Notes: generated by a model from the sequence alone, not told the origin. Positions 6,938 to 15,072 are shown, numbered from the stretch's first letter. The stretch is DNA of 64,000 nt from CAWANF01 sp963783355 (GCA_963783355.1 CAWANF010000007.1:124001-188000), one strand, 5' to 3'. A program made the numbers and translations.

Positions 6938-7383
6938 TTATTTGTATCCTCTTTTGTTTTAATAACATCCTGCCATTGATCGGCTATTCCGTTTTGACTG
7001 AATGCCTGGTAATACGTTACAGCAATTTCGTTACCATAATCAGTTTGTGTTACGGTGTACAGGCTATTTCCCATCTCGACCCCGATCAGTATAGCAACGG
7101 AAGTTGCAGCACCAATCAGCGTCCATTTCAGCCAGTGAACAGGTTGATACCAATGTTCTTTTTCACGACTCTTCGCTTTGATGCGAGTCGCCATAAAAGG
7201 ATCAGGCTGAAGCTCAGGAAATACATCTTTATCCGGCGACCGGAGCAACAACGACATTCGCTCAAAATAAATCCGGCATTCAGAACATTCTTCCAGATGT
7301 TGTTCGAGCTTTGTTCTCTGCTCCTTTTTTAACCGGCTTTCAAACCAGTCCTGAAATTGTGATATGACCTGTTTATGTGTCAT
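6934..7383 (-). CDS. Zinc-finger anti-sigma factor
   Basis: 149-residue single-pass membrane protein. The cytoplasmic N-terminus carries the anti-sigma zinc-finger pattern H-x3-C-x2-C (H29, C33, C36 in HLEECSEC). One membrane helix follows (about 84-104), then a short periplasmic tail. Such proteins hold the cognate ECF sigma factor inactive until an envelope signal arrives. It lies 72 bases downstream of the sigma gene and overlaps the next gene by four bases. The ligand sensed is unknown; the neighbouring Spy-like proteins suggest envelope or metal stress. Confidence 0.8.
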   Translation of the reverse strand: MTHKQVISQFQDWFESRLKKEQRTKLEQHLEECSECRIYFERMSLLLRSPDKDVFPELQPDPFMATRIKAKSREKEHWYQPVHWLKWTLIGAATSVAILIGVEMGNSLYTVTQTDYGNEIAVTYYQAFSQNGIADQWQDVIKTKEDTNK

Positions 7384-7455
7384 TTTCTTTTCTTTAAATC
7401 TTTATTAGTTAGACAGCAGGTTTTCAATAAACTTGCATGTTCTGTCATTTCACGT

Positions 7456-8079
7456 TCACATTTTTTTAATCCACGGCTCCAGCAGGGCCACCAGCTTCTT
7501 ATTCGCACGATGAATACGTGTTTCAACAGCACTCAAACTCAAACCGAGTGTTTCCGCTATTTCTTTGTAACTGAGCTCTTCGTACCGAAACAATACCAAC
7601 GGAATCCGATACTTTGCAGGAAGCGAATGTATTTTGGAACGAACAATGATCTCCCGTTCCCGATCTTCCATTACCATATCAGCAGATTTTGAAGGACTTG
7701 AACCCCAAAACTCGGGGTCAATTTGATCTTCATGAATCACATCGGATAAGGGTTTATCCAAAATTCTCAGCCAGTCGTAACGACGTTCTTTTTTCAGGTA
7801 ATTGAGAACATGATTAACAGCAATCCGGTAGATCCACGTGTAAATATTAGAGCGTTCCTCAAATGTATCCAGCTTCTCGTATACTTTTAGAAAAACATCC
7901 TGGGTCAGGTCGCGGGAGGCTTCCTCATCACCGGTCATCCGGAAGGCAAGATTGAGTATCCTGCCGGAATAGGCATTACAAATGTCCTCAAATGACATTT
8001 CATTCGATACATCCGGTTCATTTTCCTTCATATCTTCAGCCGGCAAACCGATAATTTCTTCCTGTTGTATTGTTCTCAT
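7456..8079 (-). CDS. ECF-family RNA polymerase sigma factor
   Basis: 207 residues with both ECF regions. Region 2 (AFRMTGDEEASRDLTQDVFLKVYEKLDTF and IYTWIYRIAVNHV, about 45-95) binds the -10 element and core polymerase. Region 4 (LPAKYRIPLVLFRYEELSYKEIAETLG, then LSAVETRIHRANKKL, about 153-195) is a helix-turn-helix for the -35 element. It heads the operon with an anti-sigma factor and two Spy-like proteins. A 25-30 residue acidic N-terminal extension precedes region 2. Autoregulation is usual for this arrangement but I could not assign a promoter in 8080-8207. Confidence 0.9.
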   Translation of the reverse strand: MRTIQQEEIIGLPAEDMKENEPDVSNEMSFEDICNAYSGRILNLAFRMTGDEEASRDLTQDVFLKVYEKLDTFEERSNIYTWIYRIAVNHVLNYLKKERRYDWLRILDKPLSDVIHEDQIDPEFWGSSPSKSADMVMEDREREIIVRSKIHSLPAKYRIPLVLFRYEELSYKEIAETLGLSLSAVETRIHRANKKLVALLEPWIKKM

Positions 8080-8207
8080 TAAAAACGTCCCTAAATGACT
8101 GTCTTATTATAATTGGACAACAGGATTTCATTTTTATTGCAAAAGGAAAAAAGGAAGCCAGATATTGAACAGGGGTACCAGTCTTATACCTATATTCCCT
8201 ACAGATT

Positions 8208-8231
8208 TCTCCGGGATTAAACACCCGGAGA
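8208..8231. terminator. Possible bidirectional terminator hairpin
   Basis: TCTCCGGG (8208-8215) and CCCGGAGA (8224-8231) form an 8-bp stem with an 8-base loop between the methyltransferase stop (8281, minus) and the sigma-factor start (8079, minus). The following bases on the plus strand are AT-rich. On the minus strand no long T run follows, so termination of the methyltransferase transcript is only a reasonable guess. Confidence 0.4.
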
Positions 8232-8280
8232 TTAATTTTAGATACAGAAGCTTATTTTTAATATCTACGTGTTGAATCCA

Positions 8281-9018
8281 TTAACTCTTGATGGAGAGTT
8301 CATATACATATCCGTAGGAGTACCAACTATTATCTTTTTTGAACACCTTAATTATACCCCGTTCATTGAGTTTCAAATAAAATGCTAAATTTTCTTCTAC
8401 AAATGACTTTACCGGCAATTCCGAAAGGGCAACAAGTGTGGCATCATAATGCTTTATTGCCTTATCCAAAACTTCATGATAATCCGTCAGAGTATGAACA
8501 GGCAAATAAAGCCTGCTCTTTCTGTGCATATAACGTTTCGCATCATTCAGTAAGGCCAAAATAAACTCATTGCCTTTTTCACCACCATTAAATGTCTTAG
8601 ATAGTTGCTTCCCAATGTGATCGGCATAAGAAGACGGAATTATTTCATTCGGAAGATTAGCTATAATTACATCAAAAGGGCCGTTGAAACCTTGAAATAG
8701 CGACCCCTGATTCAATTCCACTTCGGTCTTATTCAGTTCAAAGTTTCTCCCGGCTAATTTAATGGATTCACTATCAATATCTGTAGCTGAAACAACCGCT
8801 CCTTTTTTTGCTGAAAAAATGGCCAGTATGCCGGATCCGGTACCAATATCGATAACTTTATCGCCTTTTTTTATATTCAGGGCCCGGGCATAAAAAAGGC
8901 CATTTTCAGACGGGGCAAATACTTTTTCGTTTAATTCGAGAATTATTTCAATTCCCTGCACCTTTATTTGATTCAATTTGTTGCTTTTCTGAAACATTAC
9001 TTTCCCTTTTATCAACAA
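8281..9018 (-). CDS. SAM-dependent methyltransferase, HemK/PrmA-like fold, substrate unknown
   Basis: A class I methyltransferase of 245 residues (238 if the ATG at 8997 is used, which I prefer because AAAGGGAAAG lies just before it). Motif I is VIDIGTGSGILAIF (55-68), with ATDID and GSLF following. The catalytic loop position reads NLPN (121-124) instead of the NPPY of HemK/PrmB-type amide methyltransferases or the DPPY of DNA/RNA enzymes. The C-terminal third has no motif I recognise. It stands alone, with a stretch of AT-rich DNA on either side. Confidence 0.7.
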   Translation of the reverse strand: MLIKGKVMFQKSNKLNQIKVQGIEIILELNEKVFAPSENGLFYARALNIKKGDKVIDIGTGSGILAIFSAKKGAVVSATDIDSESIKLAGRNFELNKTEVELNQGSLFQGFNGPFDVIIANLPNEIIPSSYADHIGKQLSKTFNGGEKGNEFILALLNDAKRYMHRKSRLYLPVHTLTDYHEVLDKAIKHYDATLVALSELPVKSFVEENLAFYLKLNERGIIKVFKKDNSWYSYGYVYELSIKS

Positions 9019-9230
9019 CTGTTGTTTCTATGACTATAAACTTTTACGATTGCTTTTTCACTTTTACCTAAACCCCCACAAGAAGCATAATAACTATAAA
9101 ATTTTGTACATTTTTCTGAGAAACTTAACGAATCAAGTATAGTATAAAAGATTTAATAGAAAGAAGGTTAACTGATTCAGACTGAGCTTACCTGACTATG
9201 TTAAATGGAAGCACTTTTAAAAGGAAAACA

Positions 9231-9701
9231 ATGACCAGCTCATATTTATCACACCTATTTGAATATGATTCTACCGTTAACCGTCAGCTGCTGAATAAAC
9301 TTCGAAGCTTGCAAAGAGTGGATGAAAAGACGAAAAGTATTTTCTCACATCTACTTGGGGCTAAGCGAGTGTGGATAAAGCGGCTTAATCAGGAAGAGTT
9401 ATCGGGTATTGCCATCTGGCCGGAAATGAACTGGGACGAATGCGAAGCTTTGATTGAAGATAATCATACAGGGTATCAACAATTTTTGGGAGATAAAACA
9501 GATAGTGAGTTGGAATCTATCCTGATATATAAAAACAGCAAAGGAACCGTGTTTCAAACTCCGATTCGGGAAATACTGATGCATGTTCTATTTCACGGCA
9601 GCTACCACCGCGGACAAATTGCCCGGGCCATTCGTGAATCCGGCGAAGAACCTATACCGACCGATTATATCTTATATGTGCGGGATAAAAATGATATATA
9701 G
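9231..9701 (+). CDS. DinB-family metal-dependent protein
   Basis: Four-helix-bundle protein of the DinB/YfiT superfamily, likely metal-binding with a small-molecule or thiol-related role. The start is placed at 9231 because AAAGGA precedes it by six bases; an upstream in-frame ATG at 9198 adds 11 residues that look unlike the family. The first His ligand region is near FSHLLGAKRVWIKRL and the second and third are in HVLFHGSYHRGQIARAIRESG near the C-terminus. The last segment (EEPIPTDYILYVRDKN) is typical. About 156 residues, normal length. It is monocistronic, facing the catabolic operon. Confidence 0.82.
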   Translation: MTSSYLSHLFEYDSTVNRQLLNKLRSLQRVDEKTKSIFSHLLGAKRVWIKRLNQEELSGIAIWPEMNWDECEALIEDNHTGYQQFLGDKTDSELESILIYKNSKGTVFQTPIREILMHVLFHGSYHRGQIARAIRESGEEPIPTDYILYVRDKNDI

Positions 9702-9736
9702 TTAAGACACAGATGGAGCAAAGCTCCTTACGATTA

Positions 9737-9761
9737 CGCTCCCAGGCTGGGCCTGGGAGCG
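9737..9761. repeat. CCCAGGC palindrome, copy 1
   Basis: CGCTCCCAGGC (9737-9747) and its exact complement GCCTGGGAGCG (9751-9761) flank a 3-base loop: an 11-bp perfect stem. It lies 36 bases after the dinB stop, between convergent genes, so it could act as a transcription barrier. No T run follows. A second, diverged copy is 26 bases further on. Confidence 0.75.
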
Positions 9762-9786
9762 AGGAATATTAAATCACCCCTGCTCT

Positions 9787-9811
9787 CGTACCCAGGCTCT
9801 GCCTGGGCACG
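9787..9811. repeat. CCCAGGC palindrome, copy 2
   Basis: CGTACCCAGGC (9787-9797), loop TCT, GCCTGGGCACG (9801-9811). It has the same core and loop length as copy 1, with one mismatch in the stem. The two copies share the CCCAGGC-N3-GCCTGGG core but differ in the outer arms, which is what a dispersed REP-like family would show. Confidence 0.7.
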
Positions 9812-9866
9812 CAACTCTCTAAGCTCTGCTTCGAAATATCCGGCATCCCGTATCAATCATCCGGAA

Positions 9867-10694
9867 TCATTGTTTCCGCAAAATCACCCGTTCACCATAA
9901 TTTGGAATAATAGCTTGAACATCGGGAAATTTCACTCCCAGGTAATCCGCAAATGCTTTCGGATCACCCGGATTATCGCTAAACATGTCATAATGAGCAG
10001 GAATGACATATCGCGTTTTCAACGTGCCAGTCAAATCCACCGCCTCCTGGAACGTCATGTTGCCGATGAGATTAGCTTTCAGCCGTTCAGCATCCCGACC
10101 ATTAATCGGCAGCATCATCAAATCAAAATTCCAGTGTCGTAATTTGGTGATCATTCCTTCATAAACACAGGTGTCTCCGGCGTGGTAAACCGTTAAACCG
10201 TCGGCTTCGATGATAAACCCTAGATAGGGATAATGCCCGGTTTTCTCATCCCGGTCAAGAAATTCATGGGCCGAAGCAATGGCGCTGATACGTAATCCAT
10301 CAAACTCGATGGTATTACCATCGTCCATACCAATAAACCGGCCGGAAGGAATATTTAAATCGTTTGACAGAGAATCTTTCAATAATTCCGGAACCACGAA
10401 AGAGGCTTGTGGTGAAGTTTCAGCAAGAATCGGCCAAACGGGACGATCAATATGATCGGCATGATCATGCGTTCCAAGAAAAAGATCAGCATGTGAAATT
10501 TGCTCTGGTGCCAGAAGAGGTGGAACCAAACGTCCGGGAAGATCCGTCAGGAATGCATCCAGATAAAGAATACGGCTAGCAATCTTCAGGATAAAGCTGT
10601 GCTGACCCAGCCACCAGAATGCTAATTCTCCGGCACTAAGCCTGGTTTCATTGATATTGCGAATCAACTCGTCTTTTTGAGTAATTATCTTCAT
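9867..10694 (-). CDS. UlaG-like metallo-beta-lactamase-fold lactonase/hydrolase
   Basis: 275 residues, close in pattern to L-ascorbate-6-phosphate lactonase UlaG. Metal motif THDHADH lies at 75-81, HAGDT at about 166-170, and the family-specific NGRDAERLKANLIGNMTF and IPAHYDMFSDNPGDP segments follow. It is the last gene of a six-gene operon; its ATG shares one base with the stop of the isomerase before it. Cleavage of a sugar-acid lactone is the natural expectation, though UlaG acts on a phosphorylated lactone and this operon shows no kinase or PTS. A 172-base spacer with two palindromes follows. Confidence 0.85.
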   Translation of the reverse strand: MKIITQKDELIRNINETRLSAGELAFWWLGQHSFILKIASRILYLDAFLTDLPGRLVPPLLAPEQISHADLFLGTHDHADHIDRPVWPILAETSPQASFVVPELLKDSLSNDLNIPSGRFIGMDDGNTIEFDGLRISAIASAHEFLDRDEKTGHYPYLGFIIEADGLTVYHAGDTCVYEGMITKLRHWNFDLMMLPINGRDAERLKANLIGNMTFQEAVDLTGTLKTRYVIPAHYDMFSDNPGDPKAFADYLGVKFPDVQAIIPNYGERVILRKQ

Positions 10695-11584
10695 TAGTTC
10701 CAGTATTCACTGATTTTTCTCTTCAAAAACGCGACCGAGCGTTCCAGCTGATCAAAACCTTCGACCCCGTCTTCGATGCTGATCCACCCGTCAAATCCGA
10801 CGCTTTTTAATTCGGTGAAGATAGCATCATAATCATTCAATCCTTTCCCGATTTCTCCATGGCTCAGTCGGTTTGCATATCCCACACTGTCTTCTTCTTT
10901 GCGAAGATCTTCAATCGTGCCATATTTCAAATATCGATCAGAAGCATGCATCGTAACCACCCGGTGTTTCACCCTTCGAAGCAATTCCAGTGGATCTTCC
11001 CCGGCCAGGATCGTGTTACTCGGATCATAATTGACTCCGAAATTCGGGTATTTATCCTGATCGATGGCATCCACGAGGTCACAAAAAACATCCGTATGCT
11101 GGGCAAATTCTGGAAACTGCCAGTAATTGTCTTTATAATGATTCTCCAATATGAGCGTGACTCCTTTCTCAAGAGCGTAATCATGGCAGGCAATAATCGA
11201 TTCCGCCGCATAACGAATCCCTTCTTCGCGAAATACTTCCGGCCGCCGTTGTCCGGACAATACCCGGCAATAGGTCCCGCCCAAAGCGGCTGTCATATTA
11301 ATCCATTTCTTCTGTTTTTCTATCTGATCCTGACGGAAGGCCGGGTCGGGATGCGTGAAATCGGGAGAGGCGCAAAGCATCGGGATACTCATTCCCTTAT
11401 CAGCCGCTTTTTGCCGATACACAGGCCAGTTCGCCGGATCTTTCAAATCAATCAGGCCGGTGTACATCTCCAGTCCGGGCACATCAAGCGTGGCCGCCAT
11501 GTCAATCCATTCGTCAAGCGACATCGAACCGTCGATGCACAAAGCGTCCATGTACGCTTTGGGAAATACGGCTATTTCTGGCAT
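10694..11584 (-). CDS. Sugar phosphate isomerase/epimerase-like TIM-barrel protein (first)
   Basis: 296-residue xylose-isomerase-like TIM barrel (AP endonuclease 2 superfamily). The metal-binding acidic/His set is visible in LILENHYKD, NYDPSNT, VVTMHASDRY and SIEDG towards the C-terminus. Members isomerise or epimerise sugars, sugar acids or inositols, phosphorylated or not. It is directly coupled to the SDR gene upstream (stop and start adjoin at 11584/11585) and to the lactonase downstream. It is not closely similar to the second barrel in the operon (12364-13239), so the two probably act on different intermediates. Confidence 0.82.
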   Translation of the reverse strand: MPEIAVFPKAYMDALCIDGSMSLDEWIDMAATLDVPGLEMYTGLIDLKDPANWPVYRQKAADKGMSIPMLCASPDFTHPDPAFRQDQIEKQKKWINMTAALGGTYCRVLSGQRRPEVFREEGIRYAAESIIACHDYALEKGVTLILENHYKDNYWQFPEFAQHTDVFCDLVDAIDQDKYPNFGVNYDPSNTILAGEDPLELLRRVKHRVVTMHASDRYLKYGTIEDLRKEEDSVGYANRLSHGEIGKGLNDYDAIFTELKSVGFDGWISIEDGVEGFDQLERSVAFLKRKISEYWN

Positions 11585-12367
11585 TTACTGATCTCCTTCT
11601 TTAAGTGGAATACGTCCGACAACGGGAAATTGCTCCATATCAATCACAGCGCCGCTAATAGGCCGGGAAACATCAGAAAGCCAGAAAACGGCATGTTCGG
11701 CAATATCTTCCGGGCGCGTCATGCGTCCGGCCGGAACCTCGGATGTTCCGGCCATTTCCTCGGGCCAGTTTTTGCCAAGGCCTTCTTTCACCTTAAGATT
11801 ATACTCACGTTCGGATAACACCCAGCCCACGTTAAAATGATTGAAACGCACTTTTTGGGATGCATACGAATTGGCAAGATTTCGCGATAATGTGAGCATT
11901 GCTGCCTTGGACATCGCATAGGCCAGCTGTTTCGGCTCGCCGGTATAGGCATTGACTGAACCTATCCCCACCACACTGCCTTCCGTTTTTTTGAGATGGT
12001 TAATAGCCGCACGAATCAGCAGCATCGGGGCACGAACATTGATAGTCATGACCCGATCGAACATTGCTGCATCCGTCGTCTCGAGTTCACTTCGAATGAT
12101 CCACGCCGCATTATTGACTATACCGTCAATTTGTCCAAAGGTATCGATTGCCGCTTTCACAATGCGTTCCGGCGCATCAGGATCCATCAAATCATCCATG
12201 TGATAAGCAGCGGCATTTCCCAACTCTGCCGTTACTTTTTTTGCCCCTTCCTCATCAATTCCGTGAATCAGTACTTTAGCGCCTTCGGAAACACAACGCC
12301 TGGCGATGGCCGCACCGATACCTGAAGTGGAACCGGTGATTATAATCACCTTATTTGAAAGCATCAT
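11585..12367 (-). CDS. Short-chain dehydrogenase/reductase
   Basis: 260 residues with a complete SDR signature. Cofactor motif TGSTSGIG is at 11-18, then NNAA, a catalytic serine in IGSVNAYTG and the YxxxK pair in LAYAMSKAAML. The C-terminal ISGAVIDMEQF matches the common DGG-type ending loosely. Expected role: oxidation of a hydroxyl of a sugar acid or polyol with NAD(P). Its ATG overlaps the stop of the upstream isomerase gene by four bases, so it is translated as part of the catabolic operon. Confidence 0.88.
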   Translation of the reverse strand: MMLSNKVIIITGSTSGIGAAIARRCVSEGAKVLIHGIDEEGAKKVTAELGNAAAYHMDDLMDPDAPERIVKAAIDTFGQIDGIVNNAAWIIRSELETTDAAMFDRVMTINVRAPMLLIRAAINHLKKTEGSVVGIGSVNAYTGEPKQLAYAMSKAAMLTLSRNLANSYASQKVRFNHFNVGWVLSEREYNLKVKEGLGKNWPEEMAGTSEVPAGRMTRPEDIAEHAVFWLSDVSRPISGAVIDMEQFPVVGRIPLKEGDQ

Positions 12368-13239
12368 AATTTATTCTCCCATGCTTTTTGAAATCCCTGC
12401 CGTCCCCGGCGAATAACATCCGCGGGATCCTGTTTCCACAGGGAATCTTTAAATGTATCCTTTGAAAAAATCTCCAGGCAATAAGCGCCCCGGTAACCGG
12501 TCCGGTCAATGGCACCGAACAAAGCGGGCAGATCCATTTGTCCGTCACCCGGCAAGACGCGATCCGCAAAATTGCGCGGCTCATTTTCGGGCCAGTCGCT
12601 TATATGAACTCCGAAAATACGGGAACCGTCAAGTTTAGCGATACGCTCCGTTATGTTCGGTTCAAGCCAGATATGCCAGATGTCGATCATCAAGCCAAAA
12701 TGATCGTTCCCGATATCATCAACCAGGCGCATTCCTTCGTTCAATGTGCAAATAAACGTATCGATATTCATCAGTACCGGGCTCAGCGGCTCGAACATGA
12801 TACGCATATTATGATCGGCCGCGTATTGGACATGCTCGGAATATATCCGACGAGCTGTTTTATGCCCCAGCCGGTAATTATGATCCGGAACATTTCCGGT
12901 GATGGTAACCAACGCCAAGTTTTCATCCGGAAAAGCTTGACTGAATAAATCGATCGTGGCACGGAAACGTTTGGCACGTTCATCTGGATCATGCAAATGC
13001 GGACACATGCTGTCGTTGAAAACAGCATGACAACGTGGCTGCACGCTGGTCACTTTCAACCCTTTTTCTTTAACATACTGCAACTGTTCCAACGCCTTAC
13101 CCGGATCCTCAGACAGTTTTCGTTCACATATCTCGATACCTTCAATACCCAGTTCGGTATACAAATCGACATCCTCTTCGAAAGTCTGATGCCAGGTTGT
13201 AAATTCACTCACTGAAAATATAGGATATGAACTTCCCAT
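12364..13239 (-). CDS. Sugar phosphate isomerase/epimerase-like TIM-barrel protein (second)
   Basis: 291-residue TIM barrel of the xylose-isomerase-like superfamily. Metal-site motifs in order: FEPLSP, LMIDIWHIW, FGVHISDWP, LPGDGQMD and YCLEIFS. The GDGQxD and HISD patterns resemble hydroxypyruvate isomerase/inosose dehydratase-type proteins. It overlaps the SDR by four bases and shares one base with the dehydrogenase gene upstream. The substrate is unknown; two barrels and two dehydrogenases in one operon suggest successive oxidation and carbonyl migration on one carbon skeleton. Confidence 0.82.
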   Translation of the reverse strand: MGSSYPIFSVSEFTTWHQTFEEDVDLYTELGIEGIEICERKLSEDPGKALEQLQYVKEKGLKVTSVQPRCHAVFNDSMCPHLHDPDERAKRFRATIDLFSQAFPDENLALVTITGNVPDHNYRLGHKTARRIYSEHVQYAADHNMRIMFEPLSPVLMNIDTFICTLNEGMRLVDDIGNDHFGLMIDIWHIWLEPNITERIAKLDGSRIFGVHISDWPENEPRNFADRVLPGDGQMDLPALFGAIDRTGYRGAYCLEIFSKDTFKDSLWKQDPADVIRRGRQGFQKAWENKL

Positions 13240-14264
13240 TATTCCGGTTTCAGAACGGACTTGACAATCTTTCCGCTATGCATGGTTTCAAAGGCTTCTT
13301 TCCAGTCTTCCAGCGGCCATGTTCCCCCAATAACCGGATCGATATCCAACAATCCTTCACTTAATAACCGAAGAACTCGTTCCCAGGTCGGCCAATTATG
13401 GCTGAAGCTTCCCTGAAGATGAATATTCTTCTGCACCAGCGGATCGAGCGAGAATCCCAGCGGCTGCGGTCCCCAGCCAACTTTACTAACCCAGCCATTC
13501 GGACGAACGATATTCAGCGCTTGTTTGAGCGTGGCGGAAACACCGGCCGCATCAATCACACCATCGGCACCCAAACCATCCGCTTCCCGCGCCCATTTCG
13601 TGGCATCCTCAATGATGGGAATACAGCCATATTGTTCTGCTATGGCCAAACGATCAGTATCCTGTTTCAGTCCAACAACGGCAACAACAGCTCCCCGCAG
13701 ACGGGCAATGGCAGCACATAATAATCCTATAGGCCCCGGGCCAAAAACAACAATTCGATCGCCCGGACGAATATCCGCATTCACAACCGTAGCGCTGTAA
13801 GCAACACAACAAGGCTCGGTTAAAGCTGCTTTTTCAAAACTCAAATTATCAGGAATATGATGCAGACAACGCGCCGGAACGCGTACCAAACGGGTCATGG
13901 CACCATTCACACCGTAACCAAATCCCATGCGCGACGGATCCAGGTTGTAAAGTCCCTGCCGGGTCATCGGGCTGTTCTGATCGATAACGGCGGCCGTCTC
14001 GCTGACGACACGTTCTCCGGTGTTCCACGTTTCGACATCCTCACCAACTTCACGGATTATACCTGAAAATTCATGACCAAGGATAACGGGATAATTGACC
14101 GGCCAGCTGTGACTGGAAGTCCATTGATGCAGATCGCTTCCACACACTCCCACAGCCTGCACTTCCAGCAAGACATCATCTTTTCCGATAATGGGCTCCG
14201 GCATATCGCGCAGTTCTACACTATACTTTTCCGGCGCAAAATTAACCACCGCACGCTGACTCAT
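13239..14264 (-). CDS. Zinc-dependent medium-chain dehydrogenase (sorbitol/threonine dehydrogenase type)
   Basis: 341-residue MDR-family dehydrogenase. Catalytic zinc ligands appear in GVCGSDLH (C41) and GHE (H64, E65), and the nucleotide fold in VVFGPGPIGLLCAAIA. The structural zinc lobe is altered: residues 86-110 hold no cysteine, whereas most sorbitol/threonine dehydrogenases have four there. The C-terminal ETMHSGKIVKSVLKP is typical. The gene starts inside the end of the upstream decarboxylase gene (four-base overlap). Likely oxidises a secondary alcohol of the pathway sugar acid, preparing a beta-keto acid for the upstream-encoded decarboxylase. Confidence 0.87.
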   Translation of the reverse strand: MSQRAVVNFAPEKYSVELRDMPEPIIGKDDVLLEVQAVGVCGSDLHQWTSSHSWPVNYPVILGHEFSGIIREVGEDVETWNTGERVVSETAAVIDQNSPMTRQGLYNLDPSRMGFGYGVNGAMTRLVRVPARCLHHIPDNLSFEKAALTEPCCVAYSATVVNADIRPGDRIVVFGPGPIGLLCAAIARLRGAVVAVVGLKQDTDRLAIAEQYGCIPIIEDATKWAREADGLGADGVIDAAGVSATLKQALNIVRPNGWVSKVGWGPQPLGFSLDPLVQKNIHLQGSFSHNWPTWERVLRLLSEGLLDIDPVIGGTWPLEDWKEAFETMHSGKIVKSVLKPE

Positions 14265-14971
14265 GATTTACCTCCTACTGGAACATCTTTATAGGCATGA
14301 ACTTTCTCGCAGATCAACCGCAGTGAACCTTCCACATCACCTTCTGCCGTTTTAAAAGCGTCGGCATCAATCGTTAACGGAGCGCCAAGAACAACAAGCG
14401 GAGCGCCATACTGTGGCGTCATCACTGCTTGTTCGATGGACAAACCACCGACTGCCTGAACCGGAACTCGCACTGCATCCACCACGGCTTTCAATTCATC
14501 CAGCGGACTCGGCATACGCTCGCCGCGGGCGGCATAACTGCGTCGTTCATCAAAACCAATGTGGTGAATCACATAATCACAGCCAAGATCTTCAAGACGC
14601 TTGGCTCCGTCTACCATATTGGGAGAAGCCAGATTATCTCCCATCACTTTCAGATTCCAATCTTTACCGGCTTTGATCACTTCTTTAATTGTGGCATCGT
14701 GGGCTTTTGCCATCACAACTACATGAGTTGCACCGGCTTTTGCCATCACTTCGGCTTCCAGGTAACCACCGTCCATTGTTTTAAGATCTGCGACGATAGG
14801 AACTTCGGGCCAGCGATCACGAAGCGCCCTTACTCCGGCCATTCCATGTGCCAGGATCAGGGGCGTTCCCGCTTCCAGCCAATCCACTCCGGCACGTAAA
14901 GCCATTTCTGCGGTAGATACCGCTTCGCCGATGTCTAACACATCCAGCGAAATTTGCACGACTGTCTTCAT
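14261..14971 (-). CDS. HUMPS/KGPDC-type decarboxylase or hexulose-6-phosphate synthase
   Basis: 236-residue member of the orotidine-5'-phosphate decarboxylase suprafamily. Its key residues line up with those known in 3-keto-L-gulonate-6-phosphate decarboxylase: D10, E33, K64 and D67 in the DLKTMD signature. DLKTMDGG is closer to hexulose-phosphate synthase (DLKTMDAG) than to UlaD. First gene of the operon. In the family the enzyme either decarboxylates a beta-keto sugar acid or performs an aldol reaction, normally on phosphorylated substrates. Around it stand a UlaG-like lactonase and two isomerases, as in the ascorbate (ula) system, but without PTS or kinase. Confidence 0.82.
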   Translation of the reverse strand: MKTVVQISLDVLDIGEAVSTAEMALRAGVDWLEAGTPLILAHGMAGVRALRDRWPEVPIVADLKTMDGGYLEAEVMAKAGATHVVVMAKAHDATIKEVIKAGKDWNLKVMGDNLASPNMVDGAKRLEDLGCDYVIHHIGFDERRSYAARGERMPSPLDELKAVVDAVRVPVQAVGGLSIEQAVMTPQYGAPLVVLGAPLTIDADAFKTAEGDVEGSLRLICEKVHAYKDVPVGGKS

Positions 14972-15033
14972 AGGTTTTTTAACCCTAAATAGTTATTTGA
15001 AAATCAATTCATTGACACATATCGAATATAGAT

Positions 15034-15072
15034 AAACGTTTCAGATGATTCAACGAAACACAAAATGTGTTT
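15034..15072. promoter_or_regulatory. Candidate operator cluster upstream of the catabolic operon
   Basis: Two symmetric elements lie 63-101 bases upstream of the decarboxylase ATG. AAACGTTT (15034-15041) is an 8-base palindrome with the central CG typical of LacI/GalR-family operators. AAACACA-AAA-TGTGTTT (15056-15072) is a perfect 7-bp inverted repeat. No regulator gene is nearby, so this is a suggestion from symmetry and position only. Confidence 0.35.

Noticed and set aside
10859..11818. 319-codon plus-strand ORF opposite the isomerase and SDR genes
   Set aside because: No recognisable motif, and it lies wholly antisense to two well-supported, coupled genes.
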